From a virus, in IMG/VR virus record IMGVR_UViG_3300024429_000007, positions 1 to 64,000 of that record: 64,000 nt of DNA; one strand, 5' to 3'. The notes under the pieces were generated by a model, which saw nothing but the letters and a program-made list of their open reading frames with translations, was not told where the DNA came from and ran no database searches. Positions 1-8,058 of the stretch are shown here, one piece after another; positions within the stretch are counted from its first letter, which is position 1; each line of letters begins with the position of its first letter. Both the position numbers and the translations under genes were made by a program.

Positions 1-15
1 CGGAAGACGAGGATC

Positions 16-264
16 GTGACTGTCGAGGACGTGATGACAGCCAGCCAGGAGGAACTGTTGGAAGCCGCATGCCGGTACTACGACACGCTTTCCGGCACGG
101 ATAATCTTGTCGCAGGGATCCGACTCGGATTCAAGATCGCCGATCCCGATGAAGGATGGAAACAGGTCGCTTCGGCCTGGCTCGCAGATCTTCGAAGAGA
201 TTCCCTTGACAATCTGAGAAAAAAAGTTGCGGATTTAGTTCGCAAACCGGGGGAAGTCTCATGA
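16..264 (+). CDS. Small hypothetical protein, possibly 5'-incomplete
   Basis: Acidic, helical-looking protein of 82 residues with no recognised domain. The GTG at 16 has a GAGGA element just upstream, but the frame stays open to the left edge, so the true start may lie outside the window. Its stop overlaps the next start as ATGA, so it is translationally coupled to the SbcD-like nuclease gene and belongs to the same early/middle operon. Function unknown. Confidence 0.6.
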   Translation: MTVEDVMTASQEELLEAACRYYDTLSGTDNLVAGIRLGFKIADPDEGWKQVASAWLADLRRDSLDNLRKKVADLVRKPGEVS

Positions 265-1319
265 GAGTGGCAATCATCAGCGATACGCATTTCAGCAATC
301 GGACAAGCGACATCCACCGAACAATCTTTCAGGATTTGATGTTGCATATTGCCGGCCTTCCGGTAGATTTTTTAGTCTTCCTTGGAGATTTTTTGGATTC
401 GCAGAGTTGCTCACCGGAACTGTTTCGGTTCCTGATCGAGAGTTTAGAACCTATCCGGCGAGACTCGGTCCCAATCTACTTTATCCTGGGCGACCATGAG
501 ATGTCGAATCCCTTTCGTGCGACGCCGCTGATTTATTTCTCCGAGCTTCGGGGCTGCAAGGTTATCGAATCCGTCACCGGGATAGATTTGTATCACGAGT
601 CCTGTATGTTCTTGCCTTCGACCGTGAAGGATTTGAAAGCCCTGAGCTCGGACCATAATGCAGTCTTCTATCACGGCTTCTTGCGGAACGTCAAAGTTTC
701 AAGCGATTATCGGATGTATCGACCTTCGGATTTCTCGATTGGAAATTTCCTGGAGTCCGGCGCAAAGTATTACTTCTTCGGAGGAATCCATCGTCGAGTA
801 TTTTTCGATCCTCGAAAGGGCTATCCAGAAGTCGTCTTCGCGGGGTACACCGGCGCTCTCTTCCAAAGGACGTTTGGCGATGAGGGGAATCCTGCAGGTT
901 ATCTTCTTTGGGATTCTGAAAAGGGAGTCCAGACGGTTGACATCATTGCACCAAGGTTCAAAACCGTTCGTTTCCCGGGACGACTTCTTGAAGTTGCCGA
1001 GGCCCTTAAAGAGCTTGAGCTTCCGGCCGGACAATGGAATCTGAGAATTATCCTGGATTCGCATTTCGGGTCCGAGGATACGCAGATTCTTCGGAGGATG
1101 GCAAAGGAAAAAGAGCTTCTTTCTTTGCATTTCGAGACGAAACAGAAAAAGAGATCTGTTAAAAGGGGATCTGATCAGATCACTCTCGAAGATTCTCCGA
1201 TTGCGATTTTGGGAGAGTGGCTCAAAATCAAAGGCGTTAAACCCGAAAAGCAAAAGATCGTTTTGACACGAGCCGGAGATCTTCGGAAAAATACCATCGG
1301 GAAGGGGAAAGAGAGATGA
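261..1319 (+). CDS. SbcD/Mre11/T4 gp47-like metallophosphoesterase nuclease
   Basis: Likely nuclease subunit of a two-protein recombination/end-processing complex whose ATPase partner is encoded at 9118-11262. Calcineurin-like metal-binding motifs are visible in order: SDTH (residues 7-10), LGDFLD (41-46), GDHE (77-80, where most relatives have GNHE), YHGF near 138 and GGIH near 175 (usually GHIH). The Asn-to-Asp change and the missing first His of the last motif are deviations, so activity is likely but not certain. Length 352 suits the family. ATGA overlaps couple it to both neighbours. In T4-like systems such complexes process DNA ends for recombination-dependent replication; that role here is inferred. 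Confidence 0.88.
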   Translation: MRVAIISDTHFSNRTSDIHRTIFQDLMLHIAGLPVDFLVFLGDFLDSQSCSPELFRFLIESLEPIRRDSVPIYFILGDHEMSNPFRATPLIYFSELRGCKVIESVTGIDLYHESCMFLPSTVKDLKALSSDHNAVFYHGFLRNVKVSSDYRMYRPSDFSIGNFLESGAKYYFFGGIHRRVFFDPRKGYPEVVFAGYTGALFQRTFGDEGNPAGYLLWDSEKGVQTVDIIAPRFKTVRFPGRLLEVAEALKELELPAGQWNLRIILDSHFGSEDTQILRRMAKEKELLSLHFETKQKKRSVKRGSDQITLEDSPIAILGEWLKIKGVKPEKQKIVLTRAGDLRKNTIGKGKER

Positions 1320-1891
1320 TTCAAATCGTTCTGCATAAGCTGAATCTTGTCCTGCTGACCTGGGTAAGAGGAAGGATAAAATGCCCTTCAGAAGTTAGGC
1401 TTATTGGTTCCTCGAAAGAATTCGTTTGGGTGCTTCCAGATCTCGATAGAATTTTCTATGGAAAGGTTAATAACTGCCGAGAGCATATCATCAAAATCGC
1501 CCATTATGAGATTCCGGCTATCTCTTTCGAGGATGCTAATGCTGAAGTTGCCACATCGAAAATTCAGTACGAAGTGATTCGTTTGGCACCATGGAGAAGA
1601 GATTTCTCTCTGCCTCATGGTCGTACTTCATTCAACGAATTGTCGGAGGTAGCTTGTAGAGAAATGCTTGGGCAATTTGCCGATGTTGGGGAAATCTGGA
1701 TTTCCGATCCTTTTTGCACTTATCGAGAGGTCCTTGTTCCTCAAAGATGGCGATGGTCTTATCGAAAAATCTTAAACTACATCTGGACGAAATTTCTCAG
1801 ACGGACCATCGATTGGAAAAAATTTCCGCACGAGATTCGTGACCGATGGGATTTCACAATCAGGGTTGGTAGAGAGGGATCGGGAAGGTGA
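1316..1891 (+). CDS. Hypothetical basic protein
   Basis: Protein of 191 residues, rich in Arg and Lys and in aromatic residues in the C-terminal half (RWRWSYRKI near residue 143). No domain recognised. It starts by ATGA overlap with the SbcD-like gene and ends in a GTGA overlap with the DNA methyltransferase gene. A DNA- or protein-binding role would be a guess based only on charge and neighbours. Confidence 0.7.
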   Translation: MIQIVLHKLNLVLLTWVRGRIKCPSEVRLIGSSKEFVWVLPDLDRIFYGKVNNCREHIIKIAHYEIPAISFEDANAEVATSKIQYEVIRLAPWRRDFSLPHGRTSFNELSEVACREMLGQFADVGEIWISDPFCTYREVLVPQRWRWSYRKILNYIWTKFLRRTIDWKKFPHEIRDRWDFTIRVGREGSGR

Positions 1892-2715
1892 ATCAATTCT
1901 TTCAAACTAATTTGGGTCGACTTTACTGCGACGATTGCTTATCGATAATGACTGAAATGGCAACCGGATTGGTTGATCTAACTGTCACATCGCCTCCGTA
2001 TGGGAAGCTCAGAGAATATCATGGTTATTCCTTCAACTTCGGGAAAATTGTAAAAGAACTCTATAGGATCACCGCTCCCGGAGGCGTCGTCGTATGGGTC
2101 GTGGGTGACGAGATTATCGATGGATCGGAATCTGGAGTAAGCTTTCGGCAGGCTCTTTACTTTATGGATCTCGGTTTCAAATTACACGACACAATGATTT
2201 ACCAGAAGAATGGGCCGACTCACCCTGAGTTTATTCGGTATCATCAGGTTTTTGAGTTTATGTTCATCTTCAGCAGGGGGAAGCCAAAGACTGTAAATCT
2301 TCTGATGGATCGGCCGAACAAATGGCCGGGATCCTGGGGGCGAACTTCCTTTCGGAACAGGGATGGGACACTCGACAAAAGAGATAACAAAGTTCCGTAC
2401 AAGAAATTCGGCATCCGATTTAACATCTGGCAGATCAATTCAGGGTACGGTTTTACGACCAAAGATGAGATTGCATACGAACACCCGGCGATTTTCCCTG
2501 AAGCCCTTGCCCGCGATCATATCCGAAGCTGGTCGAATCCGGGTGATTTGGTCTTTGATCCGATGGTAGGTTCCGGTACGACCGCTTTAGAGGCCGAGAA
2601 GTTGAAGCGGCGGTGGATTGCTTGTGATGTCAGCAAAGTGTACTGTAAGATTGCCACTCACAGGATCAAAAAAGTCTGGGGTCGGCTTGCTCTGGATTTG
2701 AAGGTAGCAATTTAA
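1888..2715 (+). CDS. DNA methyltransferase (beta-class, TSPPY type)
   Basis: AdoMet-dependent amino-methyltransferase of DNA. The catalytic motif TSPPY is at residues 34-38 and the cofactor motif DPMVGSGTT lies near the C-terminus, so the catalytic motif precedes the AdoMet motif: the beta-class order. TSPPY is most common in N4-cytosine enzymes but also occurs in N6-adenine ones, so the modified base is not settled. The GTG start at 1888 overlaps the previous stop. No restriction endonuclease lies beside it, so it is probably an orphan enzyme that protects phage DNA from host restriction or marks it; this is inferred. Confidence 0.9.
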   Translation: MNQFFQTNLGRLYCDDCLSIMTEMATGLVDLTVTSPPYGKLREYHGYSFNFGKIVKELYRITAPGGVVVWVVGDEIIDGSESGVSFRQALYFMDLGFKLHDTMIYQKNGPTHPEFIRYHQVFEFMFIFSRGKPKTVNLLMDRPNKWPGSWGRTSFRNRDGTLDKRDNKVPYKKFGIRFNIWQINSGYGFTTKDEIAYEHPAIFPEALARDHIRSWSNPGDLVFDPMVGSGTTALEAEKLKRRWIACDVSKVYCKIATHRIKKVWGRLALDLKVAI

Positions 2716-2729
2716 TAAAAGAGAAGACT

Positions 2730-3071
2730 ATGAGAAGGAATTTGATGGAAAACCCAACGAGGATCGTCTCAGTCTTCACCTATGAGGTGGAGTATGAAGT
2801 TGTGAACCCCAAACTTCCAACGATGGTCACGGCCACTGCTCATATCTGTGGCGGATATGAGTTCATTGTCCGATCTCATCCTTATGGGTTTGGGATGTTT
2901 ACGGCGGATGGTTGGACTTTTGGGTTTGGCGGCAAGGGTTATTGGCTCAATACCACTGTCCTGGAGGATGCGATTGCTGAAGCTGAGCGACGTCTCCTCC
3001 TCTGGGCCAAACAGGGTCAAGCGTGGTATCAGGCTGTTATTGGTGAGTATCCTGAAGAGCAGGCAGAATGA
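2730..3071 (+). CDS. Hypothetical protein
   Basis: Protein of 113 residues with no recognised domain. The middle is Gly- and aromatic-rich (GWTFGFGGKGYW) and the C-terminus is a charged helix. The first ATG at 2730 follows a weak GAGA element; the internal ATG at 2745 has a better AAGGA upstream and may be the real start. It overlaps the next gene by ATGA. Confidence 0.65.
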   Translation: MRRNLMENPTRIVSVFTYEVEYEVVNPKLPTMVTATAHICGGYEFIVRSHPYGFGMFTADGWTFGFGGKGYWLNTTVLEDAIAEAERRLLLWAKQGQAWYQAVIGEYPEEQAE

Positions 3072-3310
3072 GAAAACATCGTTTTAGATTGATGCGGACC
3101 GAATTGTGTCCGACACGAGATGGGAATTGGAAGGATGCGGGCTTGTATAAGTGCGAACACTGTGAGACTACGCGACACCTCCATCCCTGGGAATTAAGGG
3201 AGATCGAGATTGCCCTTGCCAAATGTTCATCCTCCCCAATCAAGGCAGGTTGGTGGGAGCTTGCGAAAGGTAAAATTGATTGTGCTTACGATGCCAAAGA
3301 TCAGAAGTAA
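3068..3310 (+). CDS. Small protein with a possible zinc site
   Basis: Basic protein of 80 residues. A Cys-x-x-Cys pair (CEHC) followed by HLH could bind zinc, but no family is recognised. It starts in an ATGA overlap with the previous gene, and its end overlaps the start of the Dam-type methyltransferase gene by about 20 bases. Confidence 0.6.
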   Translation: MRKHRFRLMRTELCPTRDGNWKDAGLYKCEHCETTRHLHPWELREIEIALAKCSSSPIKAGWWELAKGKIDCAYDAKDQK

Positions 3311-3812
3311 GAGAACATCGACCACCGAATGGGAAACCCCGCAAGATTTCTTTGAGACTCTGGATCGGGAATTCCATTTCACTTTGGATGTCTGTGCCAC
3401 CCCAGAGAATACGAAATGCCAGAGGTTCTTTACCAAGAAAGAAGATGGCTTGAGACGGGATTGGTCAGAGGAAATTATTTGGCTGAATCCGCCGTATGAC
3501 AAAGATATAGTCAAATGGATGGCGAAAGCTTATCTAACGACTCGGAAGGGTGGACTCGTCGTAGCCCTGATCTCCGGTAAATCAACCGATACTGTGATGT
3601 GGCATAATTGCGTTATGAGATCCGATGAAATCAGATTTGTGAAGAACAGATTACACTTCAGTTCGAATGGAATGTCCAGACGAGCTAATTTGTCGAGCAT
3701 CGTGGTCATCTTCCGGCCGTTTTGTGAGGGCCCTCCTCGGACCTGCTCTATCTCCACTTCGGGTCAAATCCTCGATTACAAATGGGAAAGGAAAAGTTTA
3801 TGGAAAACGTAA
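3291..3812 (+). CDS. Phage Dam-type N6-adenine DNA methyltransferase
   Basis: Matches the compact phage N-6-adenine methyltransferase family: TTEWETPQDFF near the N-terminus, LDVCA (residues 32-36), catalytic NPPY (66-69), and a C-terminal region of the type seen in phage Dam proteins (GMSRRANLSSIVVIFRP). It transfers a methyl group to adenine in DNA; the target site cannot be read from sequence. I chose the ATG at 3291; TTG or GTG codons at 3276 and 3282 lie closer to an AAGG element and are alternatives. It is the second methyltransferase in this operon, consistent with defence against host restriction. Confidence 0.88.
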   Translation: MPKIRSKRTSTTEWETPQDFFETLDREFHFTLDVCATPENTKCQRFFTKKEDGLRRDWSEEIIWLNPPYDKDIVKWMAKAYLTTRKGGLVVALISGKSTDTVMWHNCVMRSDEIRFVKNRLHFSSNGMSRRANLSSIVVIFRPFCEGPPRTCSISTSGQILDYKWERKSLWKT

Positions 3813-4171
3813 AGGAAGTCCCCATATATAAAGCGGGCTCGATCGGAAATCAGATAATTCCAGACGTTTCCATTCTGATCGCTGGTGAACTTCCCGATTT
3901 CAAGGAGTTAAAAGAACACGCGGAGTTATATGACCGTGATGCTGAGAAAATCGTAGAGGCTTTGCGATCTCTACCAGGTGGGACTTGGAATAGAGTACTC
4001 GTCAAGATGTTAGAGAGGCAACTTTCTTATCTTCGCATATCACTTTTTCCTCTGCCTCCCGAGGCGAAGACTATCCCAATCTGTTATGGTCAGGACAAAT
4101 CCGTGGTCCATACGAGTCCAGAGTACGGACATTATGCAGATGAAGGCGTTGGAGAAGAAGGTAATGAATAA
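3800..4171 (+). CDS. Hypothetical protein
   Basis: About 123 residues, no recognised domain. The ATG at 3800 is chosen because AAGGA lies seven bases upstream; an ATG at 3782 in the same frame lacks a good ribosome site. It overlaps the Dam gene end and the next gene start by a few bases. Confidence 0.55.
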   Translation: MENVKEVPIYKAGSIGNQIIPDVSILIAGELPDFKELKEHAELYDRDAEKIVEALRSLPGGTWNRVLVKMLERQLSYLRISLFPLPPEAKTIPICYGQDKSVVHTSPEYGHYADEGVGEEGNE

Positions 4172-4436
4172 AATCATCTTTCCGTTCGGAACTGAAGACG
4201 GCCAAGTTGCATCGACTACAACAGAATCCATAGAATCAGATCCTCCCCTTCCCATCGAACAATTGAGGGAGATTTTCGCTGAATTTGCTATTGACCATAA
4301 GACAACGTACTTCATCGTAAAAGTATCGGGGGAGGGTGTAGATGTCATGCCGATTTCTCAACTCGCGGGCGATCAGCTTTGGAGATCGATGAAGTCGCTC
4401 TGGAAGATGGTTAAGTCGGTGTCATCCGATGAATAG
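4164..4436 (+). CDS. Hypothetical protein
   Basis: Protein of 90 residues beginning MNKIIFPFG, preceded by AGAAGG and overlapping the previous stop by eight bases. Acidic middle, no motif recognised. It ends in TAG, one of several genes here showing that TAG acts as a normal stop codon in this phage. Confidence 0.5.
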   Translation: MNKIIFPFGTEDGQVASTTTESIESDPPLPIEQLREIFAEFAIDHKTTYFIVKVSGEGVDVMPISQLAGDQLWRSMKSLWKMVKSVSSDE

Positions 4437-4448
4437 AAAGGATCTGTG

Positions 4449-4733
4449 ATGAGTCATACAGAATGGTGGGCTTTAGCTTTAGCACTCATCTTAATCGTAC
4501 TCTCGATCCTCGTTTTTCTGCTCCTCGGGAAAAAGAAGTGGATCAGTACAAATAGACGATTGCCGCATCCTGGTTCGGGGGTTTTCATGTACATTGAGAA
4601 GTTTAGTGGCGTAGGTAAATTCAGAGCGGGAAAGTTTGTGAACGATGACGAATGGCTATTCGATGCTGGAATCCTGCGTAATAACGAGATTTCTCACTGG
4701 CAACTTTTGCCGGAGCGACCGAACAATAATTGA
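4449..4733 (+). CDS. Membrane-anchored DUF551-like protein
   Basis: An N-terminal transmembrane segment (residues about 8-28, leucine/isoleucine/valine rich) is followed by a short domain that reads like DUF551: WIST..RLPHPGSGV early and HWQLLPERP at the end. DUF551 domains are common in phages and their function is unknown; the membrane anchor is an unusual addition. ATG at 4449 has AAGGA upstream. Confidence 0.65.
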   Translation: MSHTEWWALALALILIVLSILVFLLLGKKKWISTNRRLPHPGSGVFMYIEKFSGVGKFRAGKFVNDDEWLFDAGILRNNEISHWQLLPERPNNN

Positions 4734-4746
4734 GGAGATGGGGGCG

Positions 4747-5118
4747 ATGGAATACAACCATGCGGAAGCATTTTGTCTGATGAGGTACAAATGCGGGAGG
4801 TACGGATGCGAGGAGACTCTCTGGAACGCCCGGGATGGGGTAACACCGTTTATGATTCCCTGCTCGAAGTGCGGTGGAGATATGCAACATGTCCATTGGC
4901 ATTACGATAAGGTGACGCCCGATTATCTGCCAAAGAGGGGAATGAGAGTCTTCGTTGACAGTACTCCGCAAATCAATGATGTCTTCGCCCGGGCTAAAGT
5001 GCGCGAAGGATGGAACCGGGAACAGTATCCGATGAAAGATGCCTTCCCGACAGCGATGGACGCTGTTAGGGAGATTCAAGAATTTTGTGAAGGTCAGCCT
5101 TTCATAATGACTGTCTGA
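4747..5118 (+). CDS. Small zinc-ribbon-like protein
   Basis: Protein of 123 residues. Four cysteines in two pairs (CGRYGC and CSKCGG, residues about 16-44) suggest a zinc ribbon, followed by a His-rich stretch (HVHWHYD). The ATG at 4747 is chosen because GAGGAG lies at proper spacing; the ATG at 4738 is too close to it. No function recognised. Confidence 0.6.
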   Translation: MEYNHAEAFCLMRYKCGRYGCEETLWNARDGVTPFMIPCSKCGGDMQHVHWHYDKVTPDYLPKRGMRVFVDSTPQINDVFARAKVREGWNREQYPMKDAFPTAMDAVREIQEFCEGQPFIMTV

Positions 5119-5169
5119 GCATTCGAGTTAAACATTCACCGAAGGACAACATAGTAGGAGGAAAGATTG

Positions 5170-6099
5170 ATGAAATCTACTCCAATCGATAGCGGCATTC
5201 CTGTATTGAAAATTGTCGGGTCGACACTCCCGGAGGTGTGGGAGCGGTCGGTGATCGCATGTTGGGAGGAAGGTGCGGCCATTCGGACAGAATACGATAA
5301 GGAAGGAGATCCACCGAGCCGGGACTGCACGATGATTATGGTGGTGAGGGAGCCCCGGAAGGAACCTCGAATCCATCGAGCATTCCCAGGGGGATTGGAA
5401 GATCTGGAAACCTACCGGCAGGAGGTGGTCTATGGCGTACACGACCACTGGGTCAGTCGTACTGAAGGTGGCTGGTCTCATACTTACCACGGGCGCTTGG
5501 CGAAGTATGACCTCCCACTGCACAAAGAGAGCGAGTGCGGCGTTCTCCTTCGTCCACGGACGATCAATCAACTTGACCTGGTGGTTGAGAAGCTTATAGA
5601 AGCTCCATATACCAGACGGGCTCAAGTTGTCACATGGAAAGTCTGGTGCGACCCTCAGGATGAGTTCGCCCCGTGTCTCCAGAGGATCTGGTTCAGGATC
5701 GTGGGCGATGAGCTTATTTGTAACGTACATATCCGCAGCAATGATGCGTACAAGGCGGCTTTTATGAATCTATTCGCCTTCACCGATCTTCAGCGTGTCA
5801 TAGCAGAGCGTGTGAGCGCAGGGCTTGAACGAGTGATCAGACCCGGGCAACTCGTCTGGATCGCAGACAGCTATCACATTTACGGCTCTTACTTCGGAGA
5901 CTTCGAGGGCTTCCTGAAGTCCTTGACAGAGCGGAGCTTCGATGAGCGGACGTGGACTTCCAAGTTTGCCGAACCGTTCTTTGAGGATGCACGAGAACGA
6001 TTGAGGAAGGAGAAAGAGCAAGAGCAAGAGCAAGAGCAAGAGGAAAAAAGCCGGTTGGCAGTCGGAAAAGAGTGGCCCTATCTGGAATCGGATAAATGA
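5170..6099 (+). CDS. thyA: Thymidylate synthase (ThyA family)
   Basis: Makes dTMP from dUMP using methylene-tetrahydrofolate. Family residues are visible: PHRIHR-like RIHR near 67, the nucleophile Cys169 in APCLQ, the RSND phosphate-binding motif (189-192), Asn200 (the residue that favours dUMP; dCMP hydroxymethylases usually have Asp), and DSYHIY (233-238). The sequence is divergent and resembles archaeal-type ThyA proteins more than the E. coli one. A C-terminal extension carries a Glu-Gln run encoded by four GAGCAA hexamers. AGGAGG lies eight bases before the ATG. It likely supplies thymidylate for phage replication. Confidence 0.85.
   Translation: MKSTPIDSGIPVLKIVGSTLPEVWERSVIACWEEGAAIRTEYDKEGDPPSRDCTMIMVVREPRKEPRIHRAFPGGLEDLETYRQEVVYGVHDHWVSRTEGGWSHTYHGRLAKYDLPLHKESECGVLLRPRTINQLDLVVEKLIEAPYTRRAQVVTWKVWCDPQDEFAPCLQRIWFRIVGDELICNVHIRSNDAYKAAFMNLFAFTDLQRVIAERVSAGLERVIRPGQLVWIADSYHIYGSYFGDFEGFLKSLTERSFDERTWTSKFAEPFFEDARERLRKEKEQEQEQEQEEKSRLAVGKEWPYLESDK
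6016..6042 (+). repeat. GAGCAA hexamer tandem repeat
   Basis: Four perfect GAGCAA units plus a partial fifth inside the C-terminal tail of the thymidylate synthase gene, encoding alternating Glu-Gln. Such a microsatellite can change length by replication slippage without breaking the frame. Confidence 0.9.
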
Positions 6100-6109
6100 G
6101 GAGACCACG

Positions 6110-6328
6110 ATGAATCTAGAAGAGGTCAGACGGAAGTTGGTTGGAAGAATGGTTGTTCGCGTCGAGGCGAAAGAGTGGGATGAGAAACGGGAATGGCTAA
6201 GCTCGCCAGGCTCTGTAAGAATCTAGCTGGACGACGAAACCAGATTGAGTTCTTTAGGAGAACCGATGGGAGTTTGGTTTGGAGGCAGATGGGATCCGAC
6301 CGAGAGAATCAAACCCGGCAACCTTTGA
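6110..6328 (+). pseudogene. Small gene interrupted by an in-frame TAG
   Basis: An ATG at 6110 with GGAG upstream opens a frame of 38 codons that stops at TAG (6224-6226). The same frame then continues for 33 more sensible codons (LDDETRLSSLGEPMGVWFGG...) to TGA at 6328, so it reads like one 72-codon gene with a single nonsense codon. TAG is used as a normal stop elsewhere in the window, so genetic recoding is unlikely; nonsense mutation or read-through are the options. A second frame, 6193-6363 (56 codons), overlaps but looks less natural. Confidence 0.45.
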
Positions 6329-6352
6329 TCGGAAACTGGGAGGGAAAGTGGC

Positions 6353-6736
6353 ATGCATTGTGAAACCTGTCTCAACCATTATTTGGATTGCGCGTGCTAT
6401 AAGGGCAAGGCAAAGCTACGGCAAGGTATAGCACTCGTAGAGAAGGAAATCGAAGCCATAGAGATCCTCCTGAGCGGCTATCGAGAATTCAAGTTATGGA
6501 CGAGGAAGTCGATTGGTGGACGCCCCTACGAACTCGAATTAACGAAGGTGGGTGTGGAAATCGCGGACAATGGATTCCATATGGAGATAAAGGTGGAGTT
6601 CAGTGTCCCGAAGCGAACCGAAATCCGACAGATAGGTGTACAGATCCGGAAGAAGATGTTCTGGAAGAGGCTTTCGCCCTGGATCTCAGTGGATCCTGGG
6701 GATACCGTCACTATAACCTGGACATTAGGTTTCTAA
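6353..6736 (+). CDS. Hypothetical protein with N-terminal cysteine cluster
   Basis: Protein of 127 residues. Four cysteines in the first 15 residues (CETC..CAC) suggest metal binding, followed by a helical segment and a beta-rich C-terminal half ending GDTVTITWTLGF. No family recognised. Ribosome site AGGGAAAG lies upstream of the ATG. Confidence 0.6.
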   Translation: MHCETCLNHYLDCACYKGKAKLRQGIALVEKEIEAIEILLSGYREFKLWTRKSIGGRPYELELTKVGVEIADNGFHMEIKVEFSVPKRTEIRQIGVQIRKKMFWKRLSPWISVDPGDTVTITWTLGF

Positions 6737-6753
6737 GCAAAGGAAAGAATCAA

Positions 6754-6975
6754 ATGCTCTGGAATCGGAGCGCCGGTTTTCTTATACTCAGCCTCACCGA
6801 CGCGGACTTTCAGTTCAGCAATTGGAAGGGCTTCATCGCCGACTTAAAGTTTCAGATTTCATCTTCAGAGCGTGATTACGATCCCGAAGATCGGCAATGG
6901 TACATCGAGGCATCGGAGTACAACATCAGCATCGTTCGCCAATTGGCCGATAAGTATTTTCCATCAGGAGATTGA
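6754..6975 (+). CDS. Hypothetical protein
   Basis: Protein of 73 residues starting MLWNRSAGF, chosen because AAAGGA lies upstream; a longer same-frame ORF from 6496 would run inside the previous gene and is rejected. It has alternating hydrophobic and charged segments and no recognised domain. Confidence 0.5.
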   Translation: MLWNRSAGFLILSLTDADFQFSNWKGFIADLKFQISSSERDYDPEDRQWYIEASEYNISIVRQLADKYFPSGD

Positions 6976-6979
6976 AGGA

Positions 6980-7180
6980 ATGGGTATTCCAACCGAAGAA
7001 GGAAAGAAACGGTATCCGTATCCGCCAGTGGGAATCTATAAAGACTCTTTTCTCGATCCTTCTGAGAGCGAATTCTGGGAAGCTTGTACCTGTAAACCGG
7101 AATGCCCGAAACCGTGCAAGGGTGAATGTGGGTGCAGAGCATGTCATTGTAGTTGGGGAGATTTTTTAAGCGAAGAGTAG
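6980..7180 (+). CDS. Cysteine-rich small protein
   Basis: Protein of 66 residues whose C-terminal third holds nine cysteines in about 22 positions (CTCKPEC, CKGECGC, CHC), resembling a metallothionein-like or multi-zinc cluster. CAGGAG lies about nine bases before the ATG. No homologous family recognised; metal binding is inferred only from cysteine density. Confidence 0.6.
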   Translation: MGIPTEEGKKRYPYPPVGIYKDSFLDPSESEFWEACTCKPECPKPCKGECGCRACHCSWGDFLSEE

Positions 7181-7195
7181 TGAAAGGGGGCAACT

Positions 7196-7618
7196 ATGTC
7201 GGACAATCTTTTTCGAGAGGGCACTGAAGAAAGGAAAAAGCAGAAGTGGTTCGAAGAACTCCACCGCATAGCGAGTCGGAACGTTCCCCAAATGCTTCTT
7301 AGGGCATTTGAGGCTTCTCGTCAGACCGGAACAACGACTATGCTGGCGTGGCTGGCTCAACGAGAGCGCGTATCTGTGATCGTGGCGAATGAACGGCAAC
7401 TCGAAAGTTTCGAAAGGTGTATGAAACCAGGGGGGCATCCTGGGACTATAATTACAACGATCGCGCAATCGCCAATGAGACTGCGCGGTCTTCACTAACC
7501 GCTGGTTGTCGATAACGGTGCGATGATGGAGATCTTAGCGGATGCCGCGTACTGTATACGGGCAATTCCCGAGCTTCTGTCAATGATTCGGAGTCGGAGA
7601 ACGGATCATACCGAGTAG
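7196..7618 (+). pseudogene. P-loop NTPase gene interrupted by an in-frame TAA
   Basis: The first 100 codons carry a Walker A-like loop (RQTGTTT, with Thr where Lys is usual) and a following strand (SVIVANERQ). TAA at 7496-7498 stops the frame exactly where a Walker B-like strand should follow: after the stop, the same frame reads PLVVDNGAMMEIL and continues to TAG at 7616-7618. The two halves together look like one small ATPase of about 140 residues, so the stop is best read as a nonsense mutation or sequencing error. AAAGGGGG precedes the ATG. Confidence 0.6.
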
Positions 7619-7676
7619 GGTTTGGAGATTGCAAACAAACCGGATGGAAGGGGAAGACACGAGAGGTCCCGTGGAA

Positions 7677-7853
7677 ATGCCCAAATGGATTTTAAGCCCC
7701 TCAAATAGGACGGGTGGTGGGTTGACACCTAAAATGGCTTTCAAGGGCAGGATGGTGGCAATGCGGCTTGACTTGACCCCTCCAAGCTTCCTTTTTACCC
7801 CCAAAACAAGGAAAAATTGGTATGCTAAAGATCAGTCTTCAAATAACCAATGA
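7677..7853 (+). CDS. Doubtful small ORF
   Basis: A 58-codon frame (MPKWILSPSN...) fills the stretch between the broken ATPase and the next gene. GAGAGG lies ten bases upstream and the protein overlaps the next gene by 32 bases. No motif is recognised and coding is uncertain; the rest of 7619-7821 shows no other feature I can support. Confidence 0.25.
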   Translation: MPKWILSPSNRTGGGLTPKMAFKGRMVAMRLDLTPPSFLFTPKTRKNWYAKDQSSNNQ

Positions 7854-8025
7854 AGGAGTTGCGGTACACGGTTCAGAGCGCAACGAGAAGTTAATTTGTC
7901 AGCATCCTTCCTCTCAACGGTGGCAACATAGCGGAGGTATATGGACGTGTTGTGCTTGTGGCCAATCTTTCTGGGGCAGCAAAGAGAACACACCCGAAGT
8001 AGATATTTATGGAAGAGCCAGTTGA
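7822..8025 (+). CDS. Small zinc-binding-like protein
   Basis: Protein of 67 residues with Cys/His spacing typical of a small zinc ribbon: C..HPSS in the middle, then WTCCACGQSFWG. AAGGA lies upstream of the ATG. No specific family or role can be given. Confidence 0.55.
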   Translation: MLKISLQITNEGVAVHGSERNEKLICQHPSSQRWQHSGGIWTCCACGQSFWGSKENTPEVDIYGRAS

Positions 8026-8058
8026 GAAAAGTTGACTTTCCACGAAAGGAAAACCAAG

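Noticed and set aside
6224-6226. TAG recoded to an amino acid throughout the phage
   Set aside because: Several genes (for example those ending at 4436, 7180 and 11262) use TAG as their terminal stop.
7629-7853. Full 74-codon frame from 7629
   Set aside because: No ribosome site at the first start; only a shorter low-confidence version from 7677 is listed.
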